A model generated the notes under the pieces. The model had not been told where the DNA came from, did no database searches, and worked only from the letters and a program-made list of their open reading frames with translations. 64,000 nucleotides of DNA. Source: Paraburkholderia adhaesiva. GTDB taxonomy: Bacteria; Pseudomonadota; Gammaproteobacteria; Burkholderiales; Burkholderiaceae. The position numbers and the translations under genes are program-made. The DNA lies in NCBI RefSeq assembly GCF_021390575.1, contig NZ_JAJEJQ010000003.1, positions 364,001 through 428,000 on the forward strand, in the 5' to 3' direction. Positions 16,872 through 25,627 of the stretch are shown here, in pieces (position 1 is the stretch's first letter; each line of letters begins with the position of its first letter).

Positions 16872-17807
16872 ATGGACTATATCGACAGTCTGCGCATCTT
16901 CCGCTCCGTGGTCGAGGCGCGCAGTTTCACGCGCGCCGCCGACATGCACGGCGTCACGACACCGCTAGTGTCGCGTACGGTTGCCAAGCTTGAAGAGCGC
17001 CTCGGCTGCCGGCTCTTTCACCGCACCACGCGCGCGGTGTCGCTCACCGAAGCCGCCGAGCGTTTTTACGAGGGCTGCTGCCAGATACTGGACGACCTCG
17101 ACACGCTGGAGGCCAGCGCCTCCGAGCAGACGCGCGAGGCGAACGGTGTGTTGCGGCTCGTCGCGCACACCACGGCGACGGTGAGCCGGCTCGTGCCGCT
17201 CATTGCGAGCTTCAAGCGAGCGCATCCCAAGGTGAACCTCGACGTGACGCTCACCGAACGTCCCGTCGATCTCGTCGCGGACGGTTACGATCTCGGCCTC
17301 GTGCTGCCGTTCATGCTCAACAGCGACACGACCGTGACGCGTCTGCTCGAACGCATCCCGCTCGCGCTTGTGACGACGCCGGGTTACCTCGCGACGCGCC
17401 CGATGCCTACGCATCCTGCCGAGCTGGCGCAGCATGTGTTCGTGCTGATGCCGCCTTCACTGCGCAAGCCTTCGCTGACCTTCCGTGTTGGCGACGAGGA
17501 TGTGACGGTGGCGCTAAAACATGAAGTTGTCTCCAACAACCCGGAATTCAACCGCGAGATGGTGCTGGAGGGCTTCGGCATTGGCGTGCTGCCGGCGGCG
17601 CTCGTGCGTGCCGAAATCGAAGAGGGCCGGCTCGTGACGCTGCTCGACGAGTACCCCATCGTCGACGCCCAGATCGAGATCCGCCTTGCCTACACGACGC
17701 GCACGCTGCTACCCGCGAAAGTGCGCGCGTTCATCGACCACGCCACTGCGTTTTTCGACGACATGATGCCTGCCGCGCCGGTGTCCGTTGCGGCGAAAGC
17801 AAAATGA
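16872..17807 (+). CDS. LysR-family transcriptional regulator
   Basis: The product has 311 residues. The N-terminal winged helix (Phe-Arg-Ser-Val-Val-Glu-Ala-Arg-Ser-Phe-Thr-Arg-Ala-Ala, about 10-23) and Arg-Leu-Gly-Cys-Arg-Leu-Phe-His-Arg-Thr-Thr-Arg are typical. Residues 90-300 form the effector-binding domain. It lies downstream of the chemosensory operon in the same direction, separated by 170 bases. Neither target nor ligand can be inferred; the usual divergent partner gene is absent. Confidence 0.9.
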   Translation: MDYIDSLRIFRSVVEARSFTRAADMHGVTTPLVSRTVAKLEERLGCRLFHRTTRAVSLTEAAERFYEGCCQILDDLDTLEASASEQTREANGVLRLVAHTTATVSRLVPLIASFKRAHPKVNLDVTLTERPVDLVADGYDLGLVLPFMLNSDTTVTRLLERIPLALVTTPGYLATRPMPTHPAELAQHVFVLMPPSLRKPSLTFRVGDEDVTVALKHEVVSNNPEFNREMVLEGFGIGVLPAALVRAEIEEGRLVTLLDEYPIVDAQIEIRLAYTTRTLLPAKVRAFIDHATAFFDDMMPAAPVSVAAKAK

Positions 17808-17890
17808 AGGTTTGAACGCCATTATTGTCGGCGCGTTCACAATTTGATGCCGCGGCTGGCGGTTGTATCTGCCGTTGGCGCCCGCTAATC

Positions 17891-17904
17891 TGTGCGTATG
17901 CACA
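17891..17904. promoter_or_regulatory. MarR-type palindromic operator overlapping a marR start
   Basis: TGTGCGTATGCACA is a palindrome with 5-bp perfect arms TGTGC/GCACA. It overlaps both possible start codons of the marR gene (GTG 17892, ATG 17898). A related palindrome lies just before emrA. Autorepression is a reasonable inference. Confidence 0.6.
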
Positions 17905-18326
17905 CTTACCCGTCCACGCAGCTTCCCGAACACGACGATTGCTTCGCCGTTCGCCAGGCCGCCCGTCATCTGTCGCAGCTTTACGAGCGGCATCTTTCGG
18001 CGGCCGGGCTTACGCCGACGCAGTTCAGCATTCTCGGGATGCTCGGACGCGGTTCCAGTCTGACGATGGCCGAGCTGGCCGCTGCTCTGGTGATGGAGCG
18101 CACGACCCTGGTGCGCGCGCTGCGGCCTTTGCTGCGCGGCGGTCTTGTCGCCGACGCCGCGCTCATGCGCCGCCGTCAACTGGCCCTGACGCCGGGAGGG
18201 CGCGCGAGGCTCGTCGAGGCGGGTGCGCATTGGCGGGCGGCGCAGGATGAATTCGAGCGCCGCTTCGGTTCGCAACGGGCAGCGTGGCTGCGGCGCGAAC
18301 TCTTTCGCGTCACGCGCGCGCTTTGA
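17892..18326 (+). CDS. MarR-family regulator, probable repressor of the emrAB operon
   Basis: The product has 144 residues (142 from the ATG at 17898). The winged helix lies around residues 45-115 (Leu-Thr-Met-Ala-Glu-Leu-Ala-Ala-Ala-Leu-Val-Met-Glu-Arg-Thr-Thr-Leu-Val-Arg-Ala). It is paralogous to the MarR gene at 25628; both share Phe-Ala-(Val/Leu)-Arg-Gln-Ala-Ala-Arg and Tyr-Glu-Arg-His-Leu-Ser. It precedes emrA-emrB-outer-membrane factor in the same direction, like E. coli emrRAB. Palindromic candidate operators lie at its own start and before emrA. Binding of a toxic aromatic would relieve repression. Confidence 0.9.
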   Translation: MRMHTYPSTQLPEHDDCFAVRQAARHLSQLYERHLSAAGLTPTQFSILGMLGRGSSLTMAELAAALVMERTTLVRALRPLLRGGLVADAALMRRRQLALTPGGRARLVEAGAHWRAAQDEFERRFGSQRAAWLRRELFRVTRAL

Positions 18327-18405
18327 AGCGTGTTTTGAATAACGCTGCTTCGTCGCGCAGCAAACACATAAGGTCGTGTAGCAGCGACATTTTTTTGTCT
18401 TCAAT

Positions 18406-18419
18406 AGTGCATATACACA
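18406..18419. promoter_or_regulatory. MarR-type operator just upstream of emrA
   Basis: AGTGCATATACACA resembles the palindrome at 17891 (GTGC-ATAT-(A/G)CAC). It ends one base before the GTG start of emrA, so a bound repressor would block the pump operon directly. Confidence 0.5.
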
Positions 18420-18420
18420 G

Positions 18421-19530
18421 GTGAGCGCAATGTCGAGTCCTTCTACTCCCGTAACAGACAGGCCGGTCGCCGTGCGTGCCGAGCCGCGCCGGGTGCCGTG
18501 GATGGCGCTGGCCGTCGGCGCCGTCGCGGTGGTGCTCGCGCTGGCGGGCGGCTACTGGTTCTTCGTGTTGCGCTTCGTGCAGACGACCGACGATGCCTAC
18601 GTCGGCGGCAACGTGACGGTGATGGCGCCGCGCGTAAGCGGGTTCGTCGACGAGATTCTCGTGCAGGACAACCAGCGCGTGCACGCGGGTCAGGTGCTGA
18701 TCCGCCTCGATTCGCGCGACTACGACGCGAAGCTCGCCGAAGCGACCGCGGAACTGGACAGCGCGCGCGCCGCCGTAGCCGAACTGGAGGCGCGCCGCAC
18801 GTTGCAGGAAGCCGTCATCAACCAGCATCAGGCGGACGTGCGTGCGTCGAACGCCGAGGTGACGCGCAGCGCGCAGGATCAGACGCGCTATCGCGAACTC
18901 GTCAAGGACGACGCGGTGTCGAATCAGCTTGTCGAGCGCGCGGACGCCGATTATGCGAAAGCTCAGGCCGGACTGGCCAGCAACGGCGCAGCGGTGCAGG
19001 CTGCGCAGCGCGAGCTTGAGGTGCTGGGCGCGCAGATCGCGAACGGACAGGCTCGCGTTTCCACCGCTCTGGCGACCCAGCGGCTCGCGGCGCTGAACGT
19101 CGAGTACACGACGATTCGCTCACCCGTCGATGGCTACATCGGCAATCGCTCGGCGCGCGTGGGCACGCTTGCGAACGTCGGCGCGTCGCTTCTGACCGTC
19201 GTGCCCGCATCCGATCTGTGGGTGGACGCGAACTTCAAGGAAGACCAGTTAAAGAAGATGCATGCCGGCGACCGTGCCGACGTCGAACTAGACGCGGCCA
19301 GCGGCGTGCTGCACGGCCACGTGGAAAGCGTTGCGCCGGCCACGGGCGCGACCTTCAGCGTGCTGCCGCCCGAGAACGCCACGGGCAACTTCACGAAGAT
19401 CGTCCAGCGCGTGCCGGTGCGCATTCGCCTCGATGTGCCGAAGCAGATGGAAGGCGCGCTGCGGCCTGGCCTCTCGGCGACGGTGAAGGTCCATCTGGCC
19501 GGCGCCGAAGAGACGGCGACCACCCACTGA
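18421..19530 (+). CDS. emrA: EmrA/HlyD-family membrane fusion protein of a multidrug efflux pump
   Basis: The product has 369 residues (GTG 18421; ATG 18430 alternative). One N-terminal membrane anchor (about 25-50) is followed by the Thr-Asp-Asp-Ala-Tyr-Val-Gly-Gly-Asn segment typical of EmrA, a biotinyl-lipoyl-like domain split by a long alpha-helical hairpin (about 95-215), and the second lipoyl half with Thr-Ile-Arg-Ser-Pro-Val-Asp-Gly-Tyr-Ile. It bridges the inner-membrane EmrB transporter to the outer-membrane channel. The gene is followed 14 bases later by emrB and is probably repressed by the upstream MarR protein. Confidence 0.92.
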   Translation: MSAMSSPSTPVTDRPVAVRAEPRRVPWMALAVGAVAVVLALAGGYWFFVLRFVQTTDDAYVGGNVTVMAPRVSGFVDEILVQDNQRVHAGQVLIRLDSRDYDAKLAEATAELDSARAAVAELEARRTLQEAVINQHQADVRASNAEVTRSAQDQTRYRELVKDDAVSNQLVERADADYAKAQAGLASNGAAVQAAQRELEVLGAQIANGQARVSTALATQRLAALNVEYTTIRSPVDGYIGNRSARVGTLANVGASLLTVVPASDLWVDANFKEDQLKKMHAGDRADVELDAASGVLHGHVESVAPATGATFSVLPPENATGNFTKIVQRVPVRIRLDVPKQMEGALRPGLSATVKVHLAGAEETATTH

Positions 19531-19544
19531 GACGGCAGGCAGAC

Positions 19545-21140
19545 ATGAACACGACGCAGACCGCGGCCACGCACGACGCGCCGCTCGCACCGCACCTTCA
19601 GCCGCTCGGCCAGCGCGCATTTGCGTTCGGGCTGATGTGCATTGGCTTTTTCATGGCGACGCTCGACATCCAGATCGTCGCTTCCTCGCTGCGCGACATC
19701 GGCGGTGGGCTGTCCGCGAGCCAGGACGAACTCTCGTGGGTGCAGACCGCGTATCTGATCGCCGAGATCATGGTGATTCCCATGTCGGGCTGGCTCTCCA
19801 AGGTGTTTTCCACGCGCTGGCTCTTCGTTGCATCGGCGGTGGGCTTCACGATCACGAGCATGCTTTGCGGACTCGCCTGGGATATCGATTCGATGATTAT
19901 CTTTCGTGGCCTGCAAGGCGCGTTGGGGGCAGCGATGATTCCCACCGTGTTCACGACCGCCTTCGTGCTGTTTCCGGGCAGGCAGCGCATCGTGGCTTCG
20001 ACGACGATCGGCGCGCTCGCATCGCTTGCGCCGACCATCGGCCCGGTGATCGGCGGCTGGATCACGGACCAGTGGTCGTGGCACTGGTTGTTCTATCTGA
20101 ATCTCGTGCCGGGCATCGCCGTAGCGGCGCTCGTGCCGCGCTACGTGCACGTCGATGAGCCTGATGTTTCGCTCCTCAGGCGCGGTGACTATCTAGGCAT
20201 CGTGCTGATGTGCGGTTTTCTCGGGTGCCTCGAATACGTGCTCGAAGAAGGCCCGCGCAAGAACTGGTTTGGCGACGACGTCATCGTCGCCTGCGCCTGG
20301 ATTGCGGCGATCTGCGGCTTTCTTTTCATCGTGCACGCGCTCACCGCGAAAGACCCTGTCGTTGATCTGCGTGCGCTCGTCGTGCGCAACTTCGGCATCG
20401 GCAGTCTGCTCTCGTTCGTGACCGGCATCGGGATCTTCGTCGCCGTCTTTCTCACGCCGCTTTTTCTCGCCGAGGTGCGTGGCTTCAGTTCGCTGCAGAT
20501 CGGCGTTTCCCTGCTCTCGGTGGGCGTATTCCAGCTACTCGCGCTCGGCGTCTATGCGTTCGCCACGCGCTATTTCAGCATGCGTGCGCTGATGGTGTTC
20601 GGCTTGTGCCTGTTCGGCCTCGGGTGCTATCTCTACGTGCCGCTCACGCACGACTGGGGCTGGCAGCAGTTCCTGCTGCCGCAGGCGCTGCGCGGCATCG
20701 GCCAGCAGTTCGCGATACCGCCGATCGTGACGATGGCGCTCGGCTCGCTGCCGCCCTCGCGCCTGAAATCGGCGAGCGGCCTCTTCAACCTGATGCGCAA
20801 TCTCGGCGGCGCCATCGGCATTGCCGTGAGCGCGACGATGCTCAACGACCGACTGAATTTTCACTATCTGCGCCTGAACGAAAGCGTCACGCACGGCCAG
20901 CCGCAGGTGGAATCGCTGCTCGCGCAGCAGGCGTCGTACTGGACGTCGGTCGCGGGCGATGCACTGAACAGCGGCGCGGCGGGCCTTGCGCGTCTGCATG
21001 CGCTCGTGTTTCGCGAGGCGCTCGTGCTGACGTTCTCCGATACCTTCTTTGTACTGTCGCTGTGTTTCGTGGTGGCGCTCGCGAGTGTGATCTTCTCGCA
21101 GCCGATCTTGCCCGGCGGTCCGCCCCCTGATGCTCACTGA
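19545..21140 (+). CDS. emrB: EmrB/QacA-family (DHA2) drug:proton antiporter
   Basis: The product is 531 residues from the ATG at 19545; the longer frame reading back to 19218 overlaps emrA and is rejected. It has 14 hydrophobic segments as in DHA2 major-facilitator exporters. Motif C-like Gly-Pro-Val-Ile-Gly-Gly-Trp-Ile lies at about residues 166-173, and Leu-Asp-Ile-Gln-Ile-Val lies in TM1. It exports hydrophobic compounds through EmrA and the outer-membrane factor encoded next. The 3' end carries a run-on that overlaps the next frame's first ATG. Confidence 0.93.
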   Translation: MNTTQTAATHDAPLAPHLQPLGQRAFAFGLMCIGFFMATLDIQIVASSLRDIGGGLSASQDELSWVQTAYLIAEIMVIPMSGWLSKVFSTRWLFVASAVGFTITSMLCGLAWDIDSMIIFRGLQGALGAAMIPTVFTTAFVLFPGRQRIVASTTIGALASLAPTIGPVIGGWITDQWSWHWLFYLNLVPGIAVAALVPRYVHVDEPDVSLLRRGDYLGIVLMCGFLGCLEYVLEEGPRKNWFGDDVIVACAWIAAICGFLFIVHALTAKDPVVDLRALVVRNFGIGSLLSFVTGIGIFVAVFLTPLFLAEVRGFSSLQIGVSLLSVGVFQLLALGVYAFATRYFSMRALMVFGLCLFGLGCYLYVPLTHDWGWQQFLLPQALRGIGQQFAIPPIVTMALGSLPPSRLKSASGLFNLMRNLGGAIGIAVSATMLNDRLNFHYLRLNESVTHGQPQVESLLAQQASYWTSVAGDALNSGAAGLARLHALVFREALVLTFSDTFFVLSLCFVVALASVIFSQPILPGGPPPDAH

Positions 21141-21156
21141 GCCACTGAGGTCAATC

Positions 21157-22623
21157 ATGCAATCGTCTTCGAATATCAAGCCGTTACGCGTCGCGCGCGC
21201 GCTTATCGCGTCGCTCGTGACAGCCGTGTTCGCGGCTTGTGCCGTGCAACCCGCGCAGCACGCGGACCTGCAGGGCGCGGTCCGCGAGACTGCGCCCGTG
21301 GCGTGGCGCATCGAGGCGCCGCAAGACGCCGTCGACGCGCAAGCGTGGTGGGCGCAGTTCGGCGACCCGACGCTCAACGCGCTGCTTTCCACGGTGCTGC
21401 AAGGCAATCTCGATCTGCAGGCGGCAGCGGAACGCGTGAAGCAGGCGCAGTCGATTACGACACAGAAGCACGCGGCGCTGCTGCCACAACTCGACTTCAC
21501 GGCGCACGCCGCGTATACGCGGCAGAACGTGCCGCCGCCGCTCGGCTACGTGAAACAGGCGGGAGCGGGCCTGGCGCTAAGCTGGACTCCCGACGTGTTC
21601 GGCGGCGAGCGGCTCGACCTGCTCGCTGCCCAGGCGAATCTCGTGGGCCAGCAACACGCGCTGGACGCAGTGCGACTCGCGCTCGCAGCCGATGCGGCAT
21701 CGGCTTACGTCGATCTGCGTTGGGCACAGGCCGAACTGAAGATTCTTCAGGATAACGTATCGATCAGGCAAAGAGCACTCTCGCTCACGCAGGATCGGTT
21801 GAAATACGGCCTCTCTACGCAACTCGATGTAACGCGTGCGCAGACGCAGCTAAGCGAACTGCAGGCGCGCATTCCGCGTGCGCAGGCGAGCATCGATCAT
21901 CAACTGAACCTGATAGCCGTTTATACGGGGCGCACACCTGAATCCGTCGCGCAGCTTGCTCTGGCGGCGCCTGCGTCCATTCCGGCCGCGCCGGCGAGCG
22001 CGCCGCAACTGCTGCCTTCCCAAGCGCTACTGCGCCGCCCGGACGTGCAGGCGGCATATGCAACCGTCGAGCAGCGCGCCGCCGAAGTGGGCGTCGCGCG
22101 TGCAGAGCGTTATCCGAAGTTCTCGCTGAATCTCGCGGACGGTGTGCTGGCCGCGTCGTACCTCGGTATGCCGGCGCTGACCGACAACCTCTTCAGCGCG
22201 GCGATCGGCGCGACGAGTCCGATTTTCAACGCAGGCCGTATCACGGCTGAAATCGACCAGAGCGAAAGCCGCATGCGTGAGTCGCAACTGAACCTGCAGC
22301 AGACGATGCTGCAGGCGCTGCGCGAAGTGGAGGACAGCCGCACCGACCTCGTGAGCACGACGGGCCAGACGCAGCAACTGAACGATGCAGTCGCGGCGTC
22401 ATCGCAGGCGCTCAAGCTCGCGAACCAGCTCTACAAGGGCGGGGCAGCCGACTTTCTCGACGTGCTCACGGCGCAACAGACCTATCTCGCGGATGCGGAC
22501 CTGCTCAACGAAGCGGAGCGCGACCACGCGCTGGCGGCGGTGGCGCTTTACCGGTCGTTGGGTGGCGGCTGGAGCCAGAGCGGCGACGTGATCGCCAGGA
22601 CCGACGATGCGCCGCGCAGCTAA
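21157..22623 (+). CDS. Outer-membrane factor lipoprotein of the Emr pump (NodT/OprM family)
   Basis: The product has 488 residues from ATG at 21157, which has GAGG upstream; ATG 21130 would overlap emrB. A lipoprotein signal ends at Val-Phe-Ala-Ala-Cys (Cys25 or so). It contains two repeats of the OEP domain, with Trp-Trp-Ala-Gln-Phe-Gly-Asp-Pro at the start of the mature part and Leu-Leu-Arg-Arg-Pro-Asp-Val-Gln-Ala-Ala in the middle, the usual marks of the NodT/OprM family. It forms the trimeric outer-membrane channel for the EmrAB pump. It converges with an AraC gene 25 bases on. Confidence 0.92.
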   Translation: MQSSSNIKPLRVARALIASLVTAVFAACAVQPAQHADLQGAVRETAPVAWRIEAPQDAVDAQAWWAQFGDPTLNALLSTVLQGNLDLQAAAERVKQAQSITTQKHAALLPQLDFTAHAAYTRQNVPPPLGYVKQAGAGLALSWTPDVFGGERLDLLAAQANLVGQQHALDAVRLALAADAASAYVDLRWAQAELKILQDNVSIRQRALSLTQDRLKYGLSTQLDVTRAQTQLSELQARIPRAQASIDHQLNLIAVYTGRTPESVAQLALAAPASIPAAPASAPQLLPSQALLRRPDVQAAYATVEQRAAEVGVARAERYPKFSLNLADGVLAASYLGMPALTDNLFSAAIGATSPIFNAGRITAEIDQSESRMRESQLNLQQTMLQALREVEDSRTDLVSTTGQTQQLNDAVAASSQALKLANQLYKGGAADFLDVLTAQQTYLADADLLNEAERDHALAAVALYRSLGGGWSQSGDVIARTDDAPRS

Positions 22624-22648
22624 ACGTGTAAAAGCGGTGAACGAGCGC

Positions 22649-23602
22649 TTAGGCGCGAGCCGCCGCGCGCCACTGTGCGGGCGTCATGCCCACCTGGCGT
22701 TTGAATACCCGCTGAAATGCGGCATCGGACTGATAGCCCACCGATTCGCCGATCTCGGCGACGGGCTGGTTACCTTGTGCGAGCAGGCGGCCTGCAAGCG
22801 TCATGCGGATTTCGGTGAGCACATCGGCGGCCGAGCGGCCGATCGCCTCGTCGAAGTGGCGTGCGAACGTCGCGCGCGACATGTGGCACAACGCGGCGAG
22901 TTCGGGCAGCGTCCAGGCGCGGCCTGGGGCTTCGAACATCGCGTCGATGGCCGGCTGCAGGCGCGGACGTTGCGCGAGCGCGAGCAGCCCGCGCGGCGGC
23001 GTCTTCGCGTCGCTCGCGTAACGCAGCGTAAGCGCGAAGAGCGCACCCGAAAGATGGTTCACGAACGATTCGCTGCCGGGGCCCGCTTCGAGCGCTTCGT
23101 CGCGCATCAGAGCGATCAGGCGCACGAGGCGCTCGGGCGCGTCACCGCCTTCGCGCGCGCTGTGCACGATAAGTCGCGCGGGCAGGTTGTCGCGCAAGAG
23201 GCGCTGCGGGACGGCGGGCAGCAGGAAGCGGCCGCAAAGCAGATCGGCGACGGCGCCGCTTCCGTGATTCGTTTCGACTGCGAGGCCGTTCTGCATTCGC
23301 TGTTCAGTGGCCGCTGGCGCCTTGCCGCTGCCGTCGTGCAGGGCGTGCGCGCCGCCGGACGGAAAGAGCACGATGTCGCCCGCTTGCATCGCGACGCTCG
23401 CACCGTGCGCATCCTCGATGACGGCCTCGCCGGCGAGCAGGACGTGGTAGGGAATTTCTCGCGCGTCGGCGTCTCCCTGTTCGATGCGCCACGGCGCGCC
23501 GTAATGGCAGCGCACGTCGAGGCGACCGGAGACGGGCATGAGCGCGAGTAATCGGCTGAGCAGGTCCATGGCGGGGGCGGTTGGCGTGAGACGAATGGGC
23601 AT
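22649..23602 (-). CDS. AraC-family transcriptional regulator
   Basis: The product has 317 residues. The N-terminal half is a cupin-type domain (AraC_binding_2/6 kind; Arg-Glu-Ile-Pro-Tyr-His and Gly-Asp-Ile-Val-Leu-Phe-Pro). The C-terminal double HTH spans about 205-310, including Leu-Cys-His-Met-Ser-Arg-Ala-Thr-Phe-Ala-Arg-His-Phe and Val-Gly-Tyr-Gln-Ser-Asp-Ala-Ala-Phe-Gln-Arg. It is divergent from an AhpD-like gene across about 105 bases, and this arrangement (AraC next to carboxymuconolactone decarboxylase family) suggests it controls that gene. Confidence 0.9.
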   Translation of the reverse strand: MPIRLTPTAPAMDLLSRLLALMPVSGRLDVRCHYGAPWRIEQGDADAREIPYHVLLAGEAVIEDAHGASVAMQAGDIVLFPSGGAHALHDGSGKAPAATEQRMQNGLAVETNHGSGAVADLLCGRFLLPAVPQRLLRDNLPARLIVHSAREGGDAPERLVRLIALMRDEALEAGPGSESFVNHLSGALFALTLRYASDAKTPPRGLLALAQRPRLQPAIDAMFEAPGRAWTLPELAALCHMSRATFARHFDEAIGRSAADVLTEIRMTLAGRLLAQGNQPVAEIGESVGYQSDAAFQRVFKRQVGMTPAQWRAAARA

Positions 23603-23707
23603 GAATTCGCGTCATTCTGGCATTAAAAACGTCGACGTGCACGACTAGACTGCCATCACGCCATCGACGATGGCTGTGCCAATTCTCTCAACAGCAAGGA
23701 GTCGAAC

Positions 23708-24244
23708 ATGTCCCGTCTTACCGCCATCCAGCCCGAAGTCGCCACCGGCGCCGCAGCCGAAATCTTCGCGAAGATCCGCAAGGCCGTCGGCAAGGTGCCG
23801 AACGCTTACGCGACTATCGGCACGCACAGCCCCGAAGCGCTCGGCGCGATGCTCGGTGTCGAAGCCGTGATCGCGGCCGGCACGCTTTCCAAGGCCGATG
23901 TCGAAGCCGTGAAGCTTGCCGTGAGCGAGGTGGCCGGTTGTGACTACTGTGTCGCCGCGCACACGCTGGCGGGCAAGTTCGCAGGTCTCGCGCCGGAGAC
24001 GATGAAGCAGATTCGCGCAGGCTCGCCTACTGGCGACGCGAAGCGCGATGCACTGGTGCACTACGTGCGCGTCCTCGTGACGACGCACGGCACCGTGCCC
24101 GAGAACGAGGTGAACGCGATTCGCGAAGCCGGTTACACCGAGCGCCAGATCATCGAAATTGCGCTGGCAGTGGCTTCGATCACGTTCACAAACCTCGTGA
24201 ACCGCGTGAACGATACGACGCTGGATTTTCCGGCCGTGGCGTAA
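23708..24244 (+). CDS. Carboxymuconolactone decarboxylase / AhpD-like protein
   Basis: The product has 178 residues, with AAGGAG upstream. The AhpD-type motif is present: Glu-Val-Ala-Gly-Cys78-Asp-Tyr-Cys81-Val-Ala-Ala-His85. This redox-active Cys pair plus His marks alkylhydroperoxidase-type members rather than true decarboxylases. It is likely a small peroxidase or disulfide reductase, with the electron donor unknown. It is divergent from an AraC regulator. Confidence 0.88.
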   Translation: MSRLTAIQPEVATGAAAEIFAKIRKAVGKVPNAYATIGTHSPEALGAMLGVEAVIAAGTLSKADVEAVKLAVSEVAGCDYCVAAHTLAGKFAGLAPETMKQIRAGSPTGDAKRDALVHYVRVLVTTHGTVPENEVNAIREAGYTERQIIEIALAVASITFTNLVNRVNDTTLDFPAVA

Positions 24245-24324
24245 GCGCATTTGCCAACCTGCGGGCGTCGACGACATAAAACGTGCCACACCGGACGAAG
24301 TTTGCTTCGACCAAAGCGTTTGAA

Positions 24325-24342
24325 TGTGTGCATATGCATACA
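24325..24342. promoter_or_regulatory. Palindrome upstream of the thiolase gene, candidate MarR operator
   Basis: TGTGTGCATATGCATACA is a near-perfect 18-bp palindrome with a perfect TGCATATGCA centre, about 50 bases before the thiolase start. It resembles the palindromes at 17891 and 18406 beside the paralogous MarR gene. The MarR gene downstream of the thiolase is the likely binder. Confidence 0.55.
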
Positions 24343-24390
24343 TAGAATGAAATCGACATCCGCAGTTTTTGTTTCGTGGAGGGTAGCAAG

Positions 24391-25575
24391 ATGAGCACGC
24401 GTGAAGTGGTCTTGTGTCAGCCGGTGCGTACGGCAATCGGTGGATTCAACGGTGCGTTGAAAGGCACGCCGGCGACGGCATTGGGAGCGGTGGCGGTGCG
24501 CGAGACGCTCGCGCGCGCGAAGCTCGATCCAGCGCTGCTCGGTTCGATCGTGATGGGCAACGTGATCCAGGCGGGCAACAAGATGAACCCCGCGCGCCAG
24601 GCCGAGCTAGGCGGTGGTGTGCCCGTGTCGGTGCCCGCGCTCACCGTGAATCGCGTGTGTGGATCGGGCGCGCAGGCGGTGGCGAGCGCGGCACAAGAAG
24701 TGCTGCTCGGTTTTACCGATGTCGCGCTTGCGGGCGGCATGGAAAACATGGACCGTGCGCCGTATCTGCTCGACGGCGGCCGGTGGGGTTATCGCATGGG
24801 CAACGCTCAAATCCACGACAGCATGTTGCGCGATGGCCTTGTCGACGCGTTTTCGGGCGAGCATTCCGGCTGGCACACCGAAGACCTCGTGACGAAGGCG
24901 CAACTCACGCGCGAGCAACAGGACCGTTTTGCCGCGCGTTCGCAGCAGCGCTTCGCGGCCGCGCAGGCCGCGGGGCGCTTCAAGGAAGAAATCGTCGGCG
25001 TGGAAATGAAGGGTAAAAAGGGTGTCGAAATTTTCAACGTGGATGAAGCGCCGCGCCCCGACACGACGTTCGAAACACTTGCGAAGCTGCGCCCCGCATT
25101 CCGCCCGGACGGCACGATTACGGCGGGCAACGCACCGGGACTGAATAGCGCAGCGTCGGCGATGCTCGTGGCCGACCGGGCGTTCGCCGAGGCAAAGGGT
25201 ATCGAACCGATGGTGCGGCTCGTGTCGTGGGGCGTCGCGGCAGTCGAGCCCGGCATGTTCGGCCTGGGTCCCGTGCCGGCGGTGAAGCTCGCGTTGGAGC
25301 GTGCGGGCTGGTCGCTTGCCGACGTCGAACGCTTCGAAATCAACGAGGCCTTCGCAGCCGTGCCGCTCGCGGTGATCGCACAACTCGGTATTCCCGAGGA
25401 CATCGTCAACGTGGAAGGCGGCGCGGTCGCGCACGGCCACCCCATCGGCGCGACGGGTGCGATTCTCACCACAAGGCTCACGTGGTCGATGCAGCGTGAT
25501 GGCATCCGGCGTGGCGTCGTGACGCTTTGCATCGGTGGCGGGCAGGGTATCGCGCTCGCACTCGAGAAAGTATGA
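24391..25575 (+). CDS. Thiolase (acetyl-CoA C-acyltransferase)
   Basis: The product has 394 residues; GGAGG at 24378 sets the ATG at 24391. All three catalytic regions are present: Cys90 in Asn-Arg-Val-Cys-Gly-Ser-Gly, His350 in Gly-His-Pro-Ile-Gly-Ala-Thr-Gly, and Cys380 in Leu-Cys-Ile-Gly-Gly-Gly-Gln-Gly. The length is standard. It condenses or cleaves acyl-CoA with CoA; acetoacetyl-CoA or beta-oxidation substrates are both possible. It is followed by a marR gene in the same direction, 52 bases on, and preceded by a palindromic operator candidate. Confidence 0.92.
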   Translation: MSTREVVLCQPVRTAIGGFNGALKGTPATALGAVAVRETLARAKLDPALLGSIVMGNVIQAGNKMNPARQAELGGGVPVSVPALTVNRVCGSGAQAVASAAQEVLLGFTDVALAGGMENMDRAPYLLDGGRWGYRMGNAQIHDSMLRDGLVDAFSGEHSGWHTEDLVTKAQLTREQQDRFAARSQQRFAAAQAAGRFKEEIVGVEMKGKKGVEIFNVDEAPRPDTTFETLAKLRPAFRPDGTITAGNAPGLNSAASAMLVADRAFAEAKGIEPMVRLVSWGVAAVEPGMFGLGPVPAVKLALERAGWSLADVERFEINEAFAAVPLAVIAQLGIPEDIVNVEGGAVAHGHPIGATGAILTTRLTWSMQRDGIRRGVVTLCIGGGQGIALALEKV

Positions 25576-25627
25576 TGAACGCGCGCCGCGTGGCGCGCGA
25601 TCGATGAAGTGAAGGGAGGTGAAGGCA

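Noticed and set aside
22607-23551. 314-residue plus-strand frame
   Set aside because: Antisense to the AraC gene, whose HTH motifs are on the minus strand.
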